From Bradyrhizobium sp. LMTR 3 (GTDB lineage Bacteria > Pseudomonadota > Alphaproteobacteria > Rhizobiales > Xanthobacteraceae), in NCBI RefSeq assembly GCF_001693485.1, contig NZ_MAXC01000013.1, forward strand, positions 1-64,000: a DNA stretch of 64,000 bases, given 5' to 3'. Shown here one piece after another: positions 1 through 7,220 of this stretch. The number at the start of each line of letters is the position of its first letter. Positions within the stretch are counted from its first letter, which is position 1. The translations under genes were made by a program, and so were the position numbers. A model generated the notes under the pieces. That model was not told the origin of the DNA, searched no databases, and was given only the letters and a program-made list of their open reading frames with translations.

Positions 1-2
1 CG

Positions 3-107
3 TTGCCAGCCGTGCGCCACGCCATCCTCGAACTCATCGCTCGACTACCGCCGCAGCGATGCCCGCATTGCCGAAAATGGATTTGCAACGAGCGGCGGCG
101 TGAGTAA
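3..107 (+). other. Possible 3' end of a gene entering from the left edge
   Basis: The frame beginning at base 3 stays open from the window edge to a TAA at 105-107. It encodes about 34 residues with a Cys-x-x-Cys pair near the end and an Arg-rich tail, which could be the C-terminus of a DNA-binding or transposase-like protein. Two other frames are also open across part of this short stretch, and GC at third codon positions does not separate them clearly, so this is only a suggestion. Nothing else is recognisable before the cupin gene. Confidence 0.2.
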
Positions 108-123
108 ATCTGCCAAAGTAGTG

Positions 124-555
124 CTAGTGCGAATGCAAGTCCAGGAACGGCGTGTCATTGGCGCTGACATAGAAGATCACGACCTTGGTCGGCTCGGTGG
201 CGCTGCGGTTATAGCCGGTCATGGCCACCTTGGGCGGTTCGACCATCGCTTCGCCGGCCTTGACGTTAAGCGGTGGGCGGCCGTCGAGTTCGAGCGTGAA
301 GGTGCCTTCGAGGACGTAGACCGTCACCGGAAAGCGATGGGTGTGATACACGGTCTTGTCGCCCGGCTTGAACGTTGCGGTCATCACCCAGACTGTTTGC
401 TTGTCGTCCCTTGGCAATCCCTCGACGACCTGCTGCAGCACCATGTTCGGCTTGGCGATGTCAGGCGCGGGCGCCCCGTGCTGCTGCGCCGATGCGGGAT
501 GGCTCAGGCCGAGGCCGGCGAGCAGGGTGATGCCCGGCACAAGATGGCAACGCAT
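124..555 (-). CDS. Exported single-domain cupin protein
   Basis: This 143-residue protein has an N-terminal signal peptide (about residues 1-23, cleaved near Ala-Ser-Ala). A single cupin beta-barrel follows, with His-Thr-His in the first metal-binding motif (about residue 71) and a second motif around the Glu-Ala-Met-Val-Glu stretch. Cupins of this size bind a metal and act on, or sense, small molecules; no substrate can be assigned. The ATG at 553-555 is preceded by AAGGAG with a 6-base spacer, which fixes the start. It is divergent from the LysR gene at 673 across 117 bases, so that regulator may control it, but this is inferred from position only. Confidence 0.8.
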   Translation of the reverse strand: MRCHLVPGITLLAGLGLSHPASAQQHGAPAPDIAKPNMVLQQVVEGLPRDDKQTVWVMTATFKPGDKTVYHTHRFPVTVYVLEGTFTLELDGRPPLNVKAGEAMVEPPKVAMTGYNRSATEPTKVVIFYVSANDTPFLDLHSH

Positions 556-672
556 GTATCGCTCCTTTCGTCAATCACTACGCTGTTTTCGACGCAGCAG
601 CCTAGGCAGCACGGCCACGCCGCGGGAGCCGCAAGATTGCTAGGGCCCGCTCCAAAAGTGCATAATGGGCGG

Positions 673-1563
673 ATGTTCGACTGGAACGACCTGAAATACT
701 TCCTTGCGGTGGCGCGTCACGGCAGCACCATCGCGGCCGGCAAGGCGCTCGGCACCAGCCAGTCGACGGTGCACCGCCGCCTCGAAGAACTCGAACGCAG
801 GCTCGGGCGGGCCCTGGTGACGCGGCAGAACACTGGCTATCGCCTGACCGAGTATGGCAACACGCTCTTGAAATATGCCGAGCGCATCGAGGCAGCGGTC
901 GATGATTTCCAAAGGCGGGCAACCGACGTCGAGCAGGAGCTAAAGGGCGTGATCCGCGTCACCTGCCCCGAGCCGATCGTGTTCCGGATGACGCAGTCGA
1001 CGCTGATCGACCGCTTCCATGCCCTCTATCCAAAACTTCGCGTCGAGTTCATCACCAGCGACCGCTATCTTGATTTGTCGAAGGGCGAGGTGGATGTTGC
1101 GTTTCGCTCAGGCGATACCGATGACGAACTGGTGGGCCGCAAGATCGCCGACTCGATCTGGGCGGTATATGCCAGCCATGGCTACATCGAGCGTCACGGC
1201 AAGCCGGAACGCATCGAGGATCTGTCGCGCCACCCGCTCGTCGGTTTCGATGAGACGCTCGCCAACCACCGCGCTGCCAAGTGGCTGAAGGAAGTCGCGC
1301 CCGGCGCCAATATGCCGGTGCGCAACAACAGCGTGCTCGGGCTGGTCTCGGCGGTGAAATCCGGTGTCGGCCTCGGCCCGCTGCCGACGGCGCTCGGCGA
1401 TGCGGAGCCGGATCTCGTCCGCGTTCTCGGGCCCATCCCCGAATTGACCCGAAGCTGGCGGCTCCTGGCCCACCCGGATATCCGGCGCGTCCCGCGTATC
1501 GCGGCGTTCTTCGACTTCATCGCGGAAGAGCGCGACTCATTGAAATCGATCCTGACAGGATGA
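673..1563 (+). CDS. LysR-family transcriptional regulator
   Basis: This 296-residue DNA-binding regulator has a winged helix-turn-helix at about residues 4-62 and a LysR substrate-binding fold at about residues 85-290. The frame is open upstream to base 100, but the family starts directly at the helix-turn-helix, so the ATG at 673 (Met-Phe-Asp-Trp) is the right start; the upstream part overlaps the divergent cupin gene. The recognition helix reads Ser-Thr-Val-His-Arg-Arg, as in the subgroup that often acts on a single adjacent gene. The neighbouring target is probably the cupin gene, by position. The effector is unknown. It ends 19 bases before the convergent enoyl-CoA hydratase gene. Confidence 0.88.
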   Translation: MFDWNDLKYFLAVARHGSTIAAGKALGTSQSTVHRRLEELERRLGRALVTRQNTGYRLTEYGNTLLKYAERIEAAVDDFQRRATDVEQELKGVIRVTCPEPIVFRMTQSTLIDRFHALYPKLRVEFITSDRYLDLSKGEVDVAFRSGDTDDELVGRKIADSIWAVYASHGYIERHGKPERIEDLSRHPLVGFDETLANHRAAKWLKEVAPGANMPVRNNSVLGLVSAVKSGVGLGPLPTALGDAEPDLVRVLGPIPELTRSWRLLAHPDIRRVPRIAAFFDFIAEERDSLKSILTG

Positions 1564-1582
1564 GGGCCGGGCCGCCCCGCGC

Positions 1583-2362
1583 CTATCTGCCCTGAAATAC
1601 CGCAGCGCGCCGCTCGATGAAGGATTGAATGCCCTCGCGCGCATCGGCGCTGTTGAGCACGCGCTCGCGGACTTTTGGAATGTAGGCGATGGCGGCCGCC
1701 TCGCCGTGCTCGACATATTGAAGGGCCGCTTCCTTGGTGACCTGAATGCCGAGCGGCGCGTTGCCGGCAATGATCCTGGCGAGCGCCATCGCCCGCTCGA
1801 TTTGCTGGCCGGCTGGCACGACTTCCTGGACCAAGCCGATCTCGCGGGCACGTGCTGCGGAGAATTCATCGCACAGGAACAGATGATACATCGCGTTGCC
1901 CCAGCCGGTGCGCGACAGGAAGCGGAAATGCGCACCTCCAAGCGGGGCGATGCCGCGCCTGGATTCCATCTGGCAGAAGCGGGCGTCGTCGGCGGCGACG
2001 ACGATGTCGCCGGCCAGCATCAACTCGATGCCGATGGTGAAGACGATGCCCTGCACCGCTGACACGATCGGCTTTTTGCAACGCTTCTGCAGACCGAAGA
2101 CGTCGACATTGCCCTCCCTGAAATTCCGCTTCTCGGCGTTGGGGCCGAAGAATTTCGGCATGTCGAGGCCGGCGGTGAAATCCTTGCCCTCGGCGCAGAT
2201 GACGCCGACCCAATAGTTGTCGTTGTTGTGGAGTTCCGTCAGCGCGTCCGACAACTGCTCCATCATCGCAGGCGAGAACGCGTTCTTTTTGGCGGGGTTG
2301 TCGATGATGATCTTGAAGATGCGATCATGGATTTCGGTGCGGATTGTTCCTTCGGGGCTCAT
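1583..2362 (-). CDS. Enoyl-CoA hydratase/isomerase family protein
   Basis: This 259-residue crotonase-fold protein acts on acyl-CoA thioesters. The oxyanion-hole signatures are visible as Gly-Lys-Asp-Phe-Thr-Ala-Gly-Leu-Asp (about residue 58) and a second Gly-rich strand, Gly-Ile-Val-Phe-Thr-Ile-Gly (about residue 105). The normal second catalytic Glu is hard to place in the Gln-Met-Glu-Ser-Arg-Arg region, so hydratase and isomerase roles are both possible. The ATG at 2360-2362 follows GGAGAAG; longer in-frame starts would run into the tautomerase gene. It lies 49 bases downstream of the tautomerase gene on the same strand, so the two are probably co-transcribed. Confidence 0.85.
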   Translation of the reverse strand: MSPEGTIRTEIHDRIFKIIIDNPAKKNAFSPAMMEQLSDALTELHNNDNYWVGVICAEGKDFTAGLDMPKFFGPNAEKRNFREGNVDVFGLQKRCKKPIVSAVQGIVFTIGIELMLAGDIVVAADDARFCQMESRRGIAPLGGAHFRFLSRTGWGNAMYHLFLCDEFSAARAREIGLVQEVVPAGQQIERAMALARIIAGNAPLGIQVTKEAALQYVEHGEAAAIAYIPKVRERVLNSADAREGIQSFIERRAAVFQGR

Positions 2363-2411
2363 GATCTTCTCCGTTCCTGATTGTCTCGAATGCAGTGGGA
2401 GGCGTGCGCGT

Positions 2412-2900
2412 CTATCGCTCGTATTTGACGGCGAGTGCGGTGCGGATTGCCGCGGCGCGTTCCGGCGAAAAATGCGATGCGCCATGGTCGAGCAGGTCGA
2501 GGAACGACAGCACGCCGCCGCGCGATCCCCAGCTTCCTTCCTCGATGATACGGAAATTGATCCACCAGGCCGGCGAGGGCGTCTTCATCCCGCAGGCCTC
2601 TGCCAGCGCGGCGTGGATGTTGCGAATGACGGTAGCGCGATCCTCGCGTGTCCAGCAGCAGTCCATCACCACGACGTCGATCAGCATGACGTCGCTCGGT
2701 CTGTCTGAAAGCAATTCGCCGCCATGCGCGATCATGTCGAGCGGGCGCTCGACGAAATGCACCTGATAGCCAAGACGCGCTTCCGGCGTGAGCTTGCCGA
2801 CTTCCGGCACCAGCACCGCGTCCGTCAGCGTCTTCGCCAATACACGGCGCTGATCGGCATTCAGCCGCCCTTGCGGCGTCATCACATGGATAAAGGTCAT
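2412..2900 (-). CDS. Tautomerase-family protein
   Basis: This 162-residue protein is read as tautomerase-like from the Met-Thr-Phe-Ile-His N-terminus followed by Arg-Leu-Asn-Ala-Asp-Gln-Arg-Arg and paired beta-alpha-beta segments. The length suggests two fused 4-oxalocrotonate-tautomerase-like halves. The usual Pro after the start Met is Thr here, so the canonical catalytic Pro1 is absent at this start and catalysis, if any, must differ. The ATG at 2898-2900 was chosen because upstream codons overlap the operator palindrome. It is transcribed away from the TetR gene and shares a 118-base control region with it. Confidence 0.65.
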   Translation of the reverse strand: MTFIHVMTPQGRLNADQRRVLAKTLTDAVLVPEVGKLTPEARLGYQVHFVERPLDMIAHGGELLSDRPSDVMLIDVVVMDCCWTREDRATVIRNIHAALAEACGMKTPSPAWWINFRIIEEGSWGSRGGVLSFLDLLDHGASHFSPERAAAIRTALAVKYER

Positions 2901-2931
2901 TACGCGCCTCCCGGTTGCGGCATTCTCCCGA

Positions 2932-2949
2932 CTATGACGACTGTCATAG
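2932..2949. promoter_or_regulatory. Perfect palindrome, probable TetR operator
   Basis: The sequence CTATGAC-GACT-GTCATAG has perfect 7-bp arms around a 4-bp centre. It sits midway between the divergent tautomerase and TetR starts, the usual place for a TetR-family operator. Part of the half-site recurs nearby as TGTCATA around 2975. Binding is inferred from position and symmetry. Confidence 0.6.
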
Positions 2950-3018
2950 CTCCACATTGGGCTGGCTATGTCAAGTGTCATATTCTAGGATGAGCCATCC
3001 GACCGAAAAGGATCTCCG

Positions 3019-3627
3019 ATGTCAGATACCCGCGCAAAGATGGTGGCAGGCGCCGCCGACCTGATGAGCCGCCGCGGCGTCAATGCTACCAGCATGCGCG
3101 AGGTGGTCCGCCACACCGGCACGCCGCGGGGATCGATCGGCCATCACTTTCCGCGTGGCAAGCAGCAGTTGATCGAGGACGCGCTGGCATTTGCGGGTAA
3201 GCAGGTGAGCGGGCCGCTGGAGCATCTGGTCCAATCGCGTGGCGCGATTGCAGGTCTGCGCGCCTTCATCGCGCTGTGGCGTCAGACGCTGGAGAAGTCC
3301 AAGTTCCAGGCCGGTTGCCCAGTGCTCGCGGTCGCGGTCGAGCAATATGTCAACGATGCGACGGAGAAGGACGGCGCGCCGGACGAAGCCGCGCAACGGC
3401 ATCTGCTCGATCTTGCCGATGGCGTGTTTGCCGATTGGCAGCGCATCATGTTTGCGGCGTTGCGCCGCGAGGGCGTAGCGCCCGCGCGCGCGCGGCGGCT
3501 GGCGGCGCTCGTCATCGCATCGACGGAGGGAACGGTCGCGATGTGCCGCGCCGCGCGCAGCGCCCAGCCGCTTGATGACGTCAGGCAGGAACTGGAACTG
3601 GTGTTGTCGAGCGCACTGTCAAGGTGA
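3019..3627 (+). CDS. TetR/AcrR-family transcriptional regulator
   Basis: This 202-residue repressor has an N-terminal helix-turn-helix (about residues 5-50, with Ser-Met-Arg-Glu-Val-Val-Arg-His-Thr-Gly and Gly-Ser-Ile-Gly-His-His-Phe) and an all-helical ligand domain resembling the LmrA/YxaF type, which includes a Gly-Cys-Pro motif near residue 99. It probably represses itself and the divergent tautomerase/hydratase pair through the palindrome at 2932-2949. Its last 88 bases have a partial copy at 6735-6822, downstream of the two-component system, including 50 bases of perfect identity. The ligand is unknown. Confidence 0.88.
   Translation: MSDTRAKMVAGAADLMSRRGVNATSMREVVRHTGTPRGSIGHHFPRGKQQLIEDALAFAGKQVSGPLEHLVQSRGAIAGLRAFIALWRQTLEKSKFQAGCPVLAVAVEQYVNDATEKDGAPDEAAQRHLLDLADGVFADWQRIMFAALRREGVAPARARRLAALVIASTEGTVAMCRAARSAQPLDDVRQELELVLSSALSR
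3540..3589 (+). repeat. Left copy of a 50-bp perfect direct repeat
   Basis: These 50 bases inside the 3' end of the TetR gene are identical to 6742-6791. The copies are 3,202 bases apart and in the same orientation. They bracket the Gly/His-rich protein gene and the two-component operon. Confidence 0.95.
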
Positions 3628-3777
3628 AGCCGATCTCTGCAGCAGAGCGGCGAAACTAACTTCCGTGTCAGAAACTGTCGCATTGTTCATTCGAGACCAC
3701 TGGATCATTTTGGGCTCCTGGTCGTCTTCCTCTTTGTTGCGACGTTATGGTCGCTGCAATCAACACGGAGGATTGTG

Positions 3778-4356
3778 ATGAACAACAAGCTTCTTCATTG
3801 TCTCATCGCCGGTGCGATGGCTACGACGCTTGCTGTTGCCTCACCCGTGCTCGCGCAACGCGGTGGCGGTGGCGGCGGCGGCGGCGTGTCGGCCGGGGGG
3901 GCGGGCGGCGGCGGCATGTCGGCCGGCGGGATGGGCGGCGGCGGTGGCATGTCTGCCGGAGGGGCGGGCGGCGGTGGTCGCGGCGGCGGTGGCATGTCTG
4001 CCGGTGGAACGGGTGGCGGCATGCAGGTCGGCGGCACGGGCGGCGGCATACGAGCGGGAGGAACAGGTGGCGGCATGCATGTCGGCACCGGCGGCGGCAC
4101 GCGAGCCGGCGGCACGAGTTTCGCGGGCAGCCGCTTCGCAGGCAGCTCGGGCAACCGCTTCGCGGGCGGGCATTTTAGGCATCCAGGGTTTTCCCATCAC
4201 GGCCGATTCCATCACCGGCACCACCACCACCACCATCGCTTTGCGTTCGTTGGTGCGCCCTTCGCCTACGCAGCCTACGACAGTTGCTGGCGCAGGACGT
4301 GGACGCCATACGGATGGCGACGGGTCAATGTCTGCCGCGCGTACGGCTACTACTGA
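3778..4356 (+). CDS. Exported Gly-rich, His-rich protein
   Basis: This 192-residue protein of unknown function has a signal peptide (residues 1-26, cleavage likely after Val-Leu-Ala). Residues 29-112 are an imperfect Gly repeat built on Met-Ser-Ala-Gly-Gly-x-Gly-Gly-Gly units. A His-rich block follows at 131-153 with six consecutive His, and the tail is compact and aromatic with two Cys (170 and 186). It is probably periplasmic, and the His run could bind metal ions. ATG 3778 is preferred over GTG 3775 because GGAGG at 3767-3771 is correctly spaced from it. It lies upstream of the two-component system inside the repeat-bracketed segment. The Cys-Trp-Arg ending resembles small exported Bradyrhizobium proteins. 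Confidence 0.75.
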   Translation: MNNKLLHCLIAGAMATTLAVASPVLAQRGGGGGGGGVSAGGAGGGGMSAGGMGGGGGMSAGGAGGGGRGGGGMSAGGTGGGMQVGGTGGGIRAGGTGGGMHVGTGGGTRAGGTSFAGSRFAGSSGNRFAGGHFRHPGFSHHGRFHHRHHHHHHRFAFVGAPFAYAAYDSCWRRTWTPYGWRRVNVCRAYGYY

Positions 4357-4482
4357 AGCGCGAGCGGTTGATGGAATACCGCTGCTATCTTGATCTGGCG
4401 GGTTGCTGGAGCAACATCTGACGCGTTGGCGGACTGTACCGCGTCCCATCGCTTCCGTGTCGTGAGCTAGGATCCAGACATA

Positions 4483-4548
4483 GTGATGGTCGTCACTGGA
4501 ACATTCGGGCTGAACGACAGTTCAGGTCCGGCTGGTGACGATCATCAC
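4483..4548. promoter_or_regulatory. Pair of GTGA-N6-TCAC dyads, CRP/FNR-like spacing
   Basis: Site 1 is GTGA-tggtcg-TCAC at 4483-4496 and site 2 is GTGA-cgatca-TCAC at 4535-4548. Their centres are 52 bases apart, close to five helical turns, and the spacers are near reverse complements. The half-site geometry matches the core recognised by the CRP/FNR superfamily. Which protein binds here is inferred only. Confidence 0.45.
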
Positions 4549-4635
4549 CTATTCATGCCACCGTTAGATTGCGCAAGCTGTTGCAAATGGAAGTCCCCTT
4601 GCGGTTTCCAGTTCCAGTTGGAGCGAATTCCGCTC

Positions 4636-4659
4636 TTGGCCAATCATTTGGCCAGTCAT
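4636..4659 (+). repeat. Tandem 12-bp direct repeat before the response regulator
   Basis: TTGGCCAATCAT is followed directly by TTGGCCAGTCAT, with one difference. OmpR-family regulators usually bind tandem direct repeats, so this may be an autoregulatory site, although it lies only 13 bases before the ATG and almost touches the GGAG ribosome-binding site. Confidence 0.4.
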
Positions 4660-4672
4660 TCGGAGACGGACC

Positions 4673-5365
4673 ATGACGGGAGGCCATCGCCGCATTCTGG
4701 TCGTTGAGGACGATCCGGAAACCGCCGGTCAGCTCGTGGAATCGCTCACGACCAGCGGCTACCATGTCGATCTGGCAACCAGCGGTAACGAGGCGCTGAG
4801 CCGCGGCGCCGGTGGCGACTATGCCGTCATCACGATCGACCGCATGCTGCCGGACATCGACGGGATCGCGGTCATGCGTCAATTGCGCGACGGCGGCATC
4901 GCCGCACCGGTGCTGATCGTCAGTGCGCTCGGAGAAGTCGACGATCGGGTTCGCGGCCTGCGCGCCGGGGGCGACGACTATCTGGTCAAGCCTTTTTCGT
5001 TCGTCGAACTGCTGGCGCGCGTCGAGGCGCTTGGCCGGCGCAGCGAGACCATTGTCAAAGAAACCATCTTGCGCGTCGGTGATCTCGCAATCGACCTGGT
5101 ATCGCGGACCGCCAGCCGGCGGGGCAAGGATATTGGGCTTTTTCCCCGGGAATTCCAGCTTCTTGAGTATCTGGTTCGCAACGAAGGCCGCGTCGTGTCC
5201 CGCGCCATGCTGCTGCAGCACGTCTGGGATCTTCATTTCGATCCCTCGACCAATATTATCGACGTCTATGTCGGGCGCGTACGCCGCAAGGTCGACGACC
5301 AGCAAGCCTATCCGCTGATCCACACGGTTCGCGGCATCGGGTATTGTCTCCGTGCTCCTGGTTAA
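4673..5365 (+). CDS. OmpR/PhoB-family response regulator
   Basis: This 230-residue protein has a receiver domain at residues 1-118, with the acidic pocket Glu12-Asp13-Asp14, the phosphoacceptor Asp56, Ser84 and Lys106 all present. A winged-helix DNA-binding domain follows at about 130-228, ending in Val-Arg-Gly-Ile-Gly-Tyr. It should be phosphorylated by the kinase encoded next. The kinase gene starts inside its last codons (14-base overlap), so the two are translationally coupled. The order Gly/His-rich exported protein, regulator, kinase suggests response to an envelope or metal condition, but the signal is not readable. Confidence 0.93.
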   Translation: MTGGHRRILVVEDDPETAGQLVESLTTSGYHVDLATSGNEALSRGAGGDYAVITIDRMLPDIDGIAVMRQLRDGGIAAPVLIVSALGEVDDRVRGLRAGGDDYLVKPFSFVELLARVEALGRRSETIVKETILRVGDLAIDLVSRTASRRGKDIGLFPREFQLLEYLVRNEGRVVSRAMLLQHVWDLHFDPSTNIIDVYVGRVRRKVDDQQAYPLIHTVRGIGYCLRAPG

Positions 5366-6731
5366 GACCCTCAGATCGTCGACTTTCAAGCAGGCGCTGA
5401 TCGCGATCGGGACATTCGGCATGATCGTGTCGGCGCTTTTCACCTATGTCTACCTGTCCACCTCCTCCTATGTGCGCAGCCGGTCGGACCGCGGCATCAT
5501 GACGGAGTATTCGAGCCTTGAAAGCGCGTACGAACGTTCGGGGCGCGATGGCCTGATTGCCCTGATCAAGCAGCGGATCGCCGAGAAGAGTTTTGCGGAC
5601 AACGTCTATATCGTGGTTGATCCTTCCCTGGCCGCGCTGGGCGGCAATCTCACGGCATGGCCATCGACGGTCACGGCCGCCCGGGGATGGACGGAGTTTC
5701 GTGCGGGCGAACCGTTGCCCCACGCGACAAACCGGCCGCTGGTGCGAGCGATGCTCCAGACATTTCCGGGCGGCGACCGTCTGCTGGTGGGAAAGGATAT
5801 CAGCGATCTCGACCGCTTCGCCGACCAGATCAAAACGGCCATGATCTCGGTCGCCGCATTGCTGTTTGTGGTCGCGGGGGTAGCCAGCGTCCTGGTGACG
5901 CGCCGGACGGTGGGGCGAATCGAATCGATCAACGCGACCAGCCGGGCCATCATGCGGAGCGGCCTCGACAAGCGAATTCCTCTCCGCGGCAGCCATGACG
6001 AATGGGATCGCGTTGCGGAGAACCTCAACCTGATGCTGGACCGCATCGAAACATTGATGGGGGAGGTCAGGCAAGTGAGCGACAACGTGGCGCACGACCT
6101 GCGGACGCCGCTGACGCGAATGCGCGGACGGCTGGAGAAGGCTTATCACGCCCAGCGTATCGGCGAGGACGACCAGATCCTGATCGGCGACACGATCGCC
6201 GACCTCGATGCGGTTCTGCGGATATTCTCGTCGCTCACGCGGATTGCGCAAATCGAGACCCAGGCCCGAAAGGGCGCGTTCCGCACCGTGAATCTGGTGG
6301 AAATCGCCAGCGAGGTTGTCGAGCTGTACGATGCCGCGGCCGAACAGGAGGGCACCCGTCTCACCGTCGTCGGCGATCGCCAGGTGCTGGTGACCGGCGA
6401 TCGCGATCTGATCTTCGATGCCATCGCCAATCTCGTGGACAATGCGATCAAGCATGGCCGCGCCGGAGGCAAGGTCGTCGTCGCGAACGAAAATATCGAT
6501 GGCAGGCCGGTGATCTCGGTCGCCGATGACGGGCCCGGAATTCCCGCCGGCGAACACGAGCAGGTTTTCAAGCGCTTCTACCGGCGCGAACACTGCCGCT
6601 ATACGCCAGGAAACGGTCTGGGGCTCAGCCTGGTCGCGGCCGTCGCCCGTCTTCACGACGCGCGGATCGAAATGCTTGATAATTTGCCGGGTCTCAAGTT
6701 CAAACTCTGGTTCTCCGCACCAATCCGTTAG
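5352..6731 (+). CDS. Membrane sensor histidine kinase
   Basis: This 459-residue kinase starts at GTG 5352. It has a transmembrane helix at about residues 15-37, a periplasmic sensor of about 125 residues, a second transmembrane helix at about 163-183, a HAMP linker, and a DHp domain with His248 in Val-Ala-His-Asp-Leu-Arg-Thr-Pro. The ATPase domain carries Asp-Asn-Ala-Ile-Lys-His-Gly (N box), Asp-Asp-Gly-Pro-Gly-Ile (G1) and Gly-Asn-Gly-Leu-Gly-Leu (G2). All catalytic boxes are intact. It forms a pair with the preceding regulator. The sensor domain matches nothing I recognise. The TetR gene-end fragment begins right after its stop codon. Confidence 0.93.
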   Translation: MLLVKTLRSSTFKQALIAIGTFGMIVSALFTYVYLSTSSYVRSRSDRGIMTEYSSLESAYERSGRDGLIALIKQRIAEKSFADNVYIVVDPSLAALGGNLTAWPSTVTAARGWTEFRAGEPLPHATNRPLVRAMLQTFPGGDRLLVGKDISDLDRFADQIKTAMISVAALLFVVAGVASVLVTRRTVGRIESINATSRAIMRSGLDKRIPLRGSHDEWDRVAENLNLMLDRIETLMGEVRQVSDNVAHDLRTPLTRMRGRLEKAYHAQRIGEDDQILIGDTIADLDAVLRIFSSLTRIAQIETQARKGAFRTVNLVEIASEVVELYDAAAEQEGTRLTVVGDRQVLVTGDRDLIFDAIANLVDNAIKHGRAGGKVVVANENIDGRPVISVADDGPGIPAGEHEQVFKRFYRREHCRYTPGNGLGLSLVAAVARLHDARIEMLDNLPGLKFKLWFSAPIR

Positions 6732-6734
6732 CCG

Positions 6735-6822
6735 CGGTCGTGATGTGCCGCGCCGCGCGCAGCGCCCAGCCGCTTGATGACGTCAGGCAGGGCTGGAATT
6801 GGTGCGATCGAGTGCGCTGGCG
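6735..6822 (+). pseudogene. Remnant of a TetR gene 3' end (right copy of the direct repeat)
   Basis: Bases 6742-6791 are identical to 3540-3589 inside the TetR gene. After a one-base deletion, roughly the next 30 bases still align to the TetR gene end at about 22 of 30 positions. No open frame is preserved and nothing upstream of 6735 matches. It is a gene-end fragment left by duplication, recombination or site-specific insertion. Confidence 0.75.
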
Positions 6823-7220
6823 ATCGAAAAGCCGTGACAAAATGACACGCCAGACGTGTGTGTGAAATAGTTCACTTGTCGAGGTTCGCTTCCCGTACAA
6901 GGATAGAAGGCGCGAATGTGCAGCGTTGACAAGCGCTCCGCGTAACGGAGCCTCGCCTGTTCCATTTCCGTTGGAGTGTTCATGGCCGGGGAGCACCGAT
7001 GATCAATCGAACTTGCTTTTCTGCACTCTGCCATTTCGAGCACGCGTGCAAGCTATCCAGCGCACTTCAGACTTAGCTCTGAGCTACGGCTTTCTTTGTC
7101 GCGTCCTTCGTCTCGCAGGGCGCACAACTAGGCGTTGACGTCCGACCTCTTAATGGCGCAAGATAGATGCGCTTCTTGATCGTTATTTAGCTTCTTGGTC
7201 GCTGTTTATATGAGGGCCAA
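6823..7220. other. Gene-free stretch upstream of the putative conflict operon
   Basis: No credible gene is seen. A 6-bp-stem hairpin (GCTCCG-cgtaa-CGGAGC, 6935-6951) lies near the left end. TTGACG at 7135-7140 could be a -35 element for the operon starting at 7221, but no good -10 box follows at standard spacing. The stretch is less GC-rich than flanking genes. Confidence 0.4.

Larger units (their letters stand above)
4357..4672. other. Gene-free control region before the two-component operon
   Basis: No coding frame of quality is present in these 316 bases. They hold several ordered short motifs: two GTGA-N6-TCAC dyads, a TGAAC-GACA-GTTCA dyad at 4511-4524 between them, and a tandem 12-base repeat just before the response-regulator ribosome-binding site. 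The stretch is most likely the promoter region of the two-component operon. Confidence 0.6.

Noticed and set aside
100..672. N-terminal extension of the LysR gene
   Set aside because: It overlaps the cupin gene on the other strand and the family starts at the helix-turn-helix (673).
3860..4110. Regular GGCGGC-rich repeats that could suggest a repeat array or CRISPR
   Set aside because: They are codons for Gly repeats in one frame with a signal peptide and no spacer structure.
4200..4340. Six-His codons as possible vector contamination
   Set aside because: The run (near 4219-4236) is inside a naturally His-rich segment and the flanks are ordinary genomic sequence.
4512..4523. GAAC-N4-GTTC as a LexA box
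   Set aside because: That form is the Gram-positive box; Alphaproteobacteria use GTTC-N7-GTTC, and no SOS gene is near.
5256..6656. A 466-codon minus-strand frame
   Set aside because: It is antisense to the histidine kinase, which has all its catalytic boxes.
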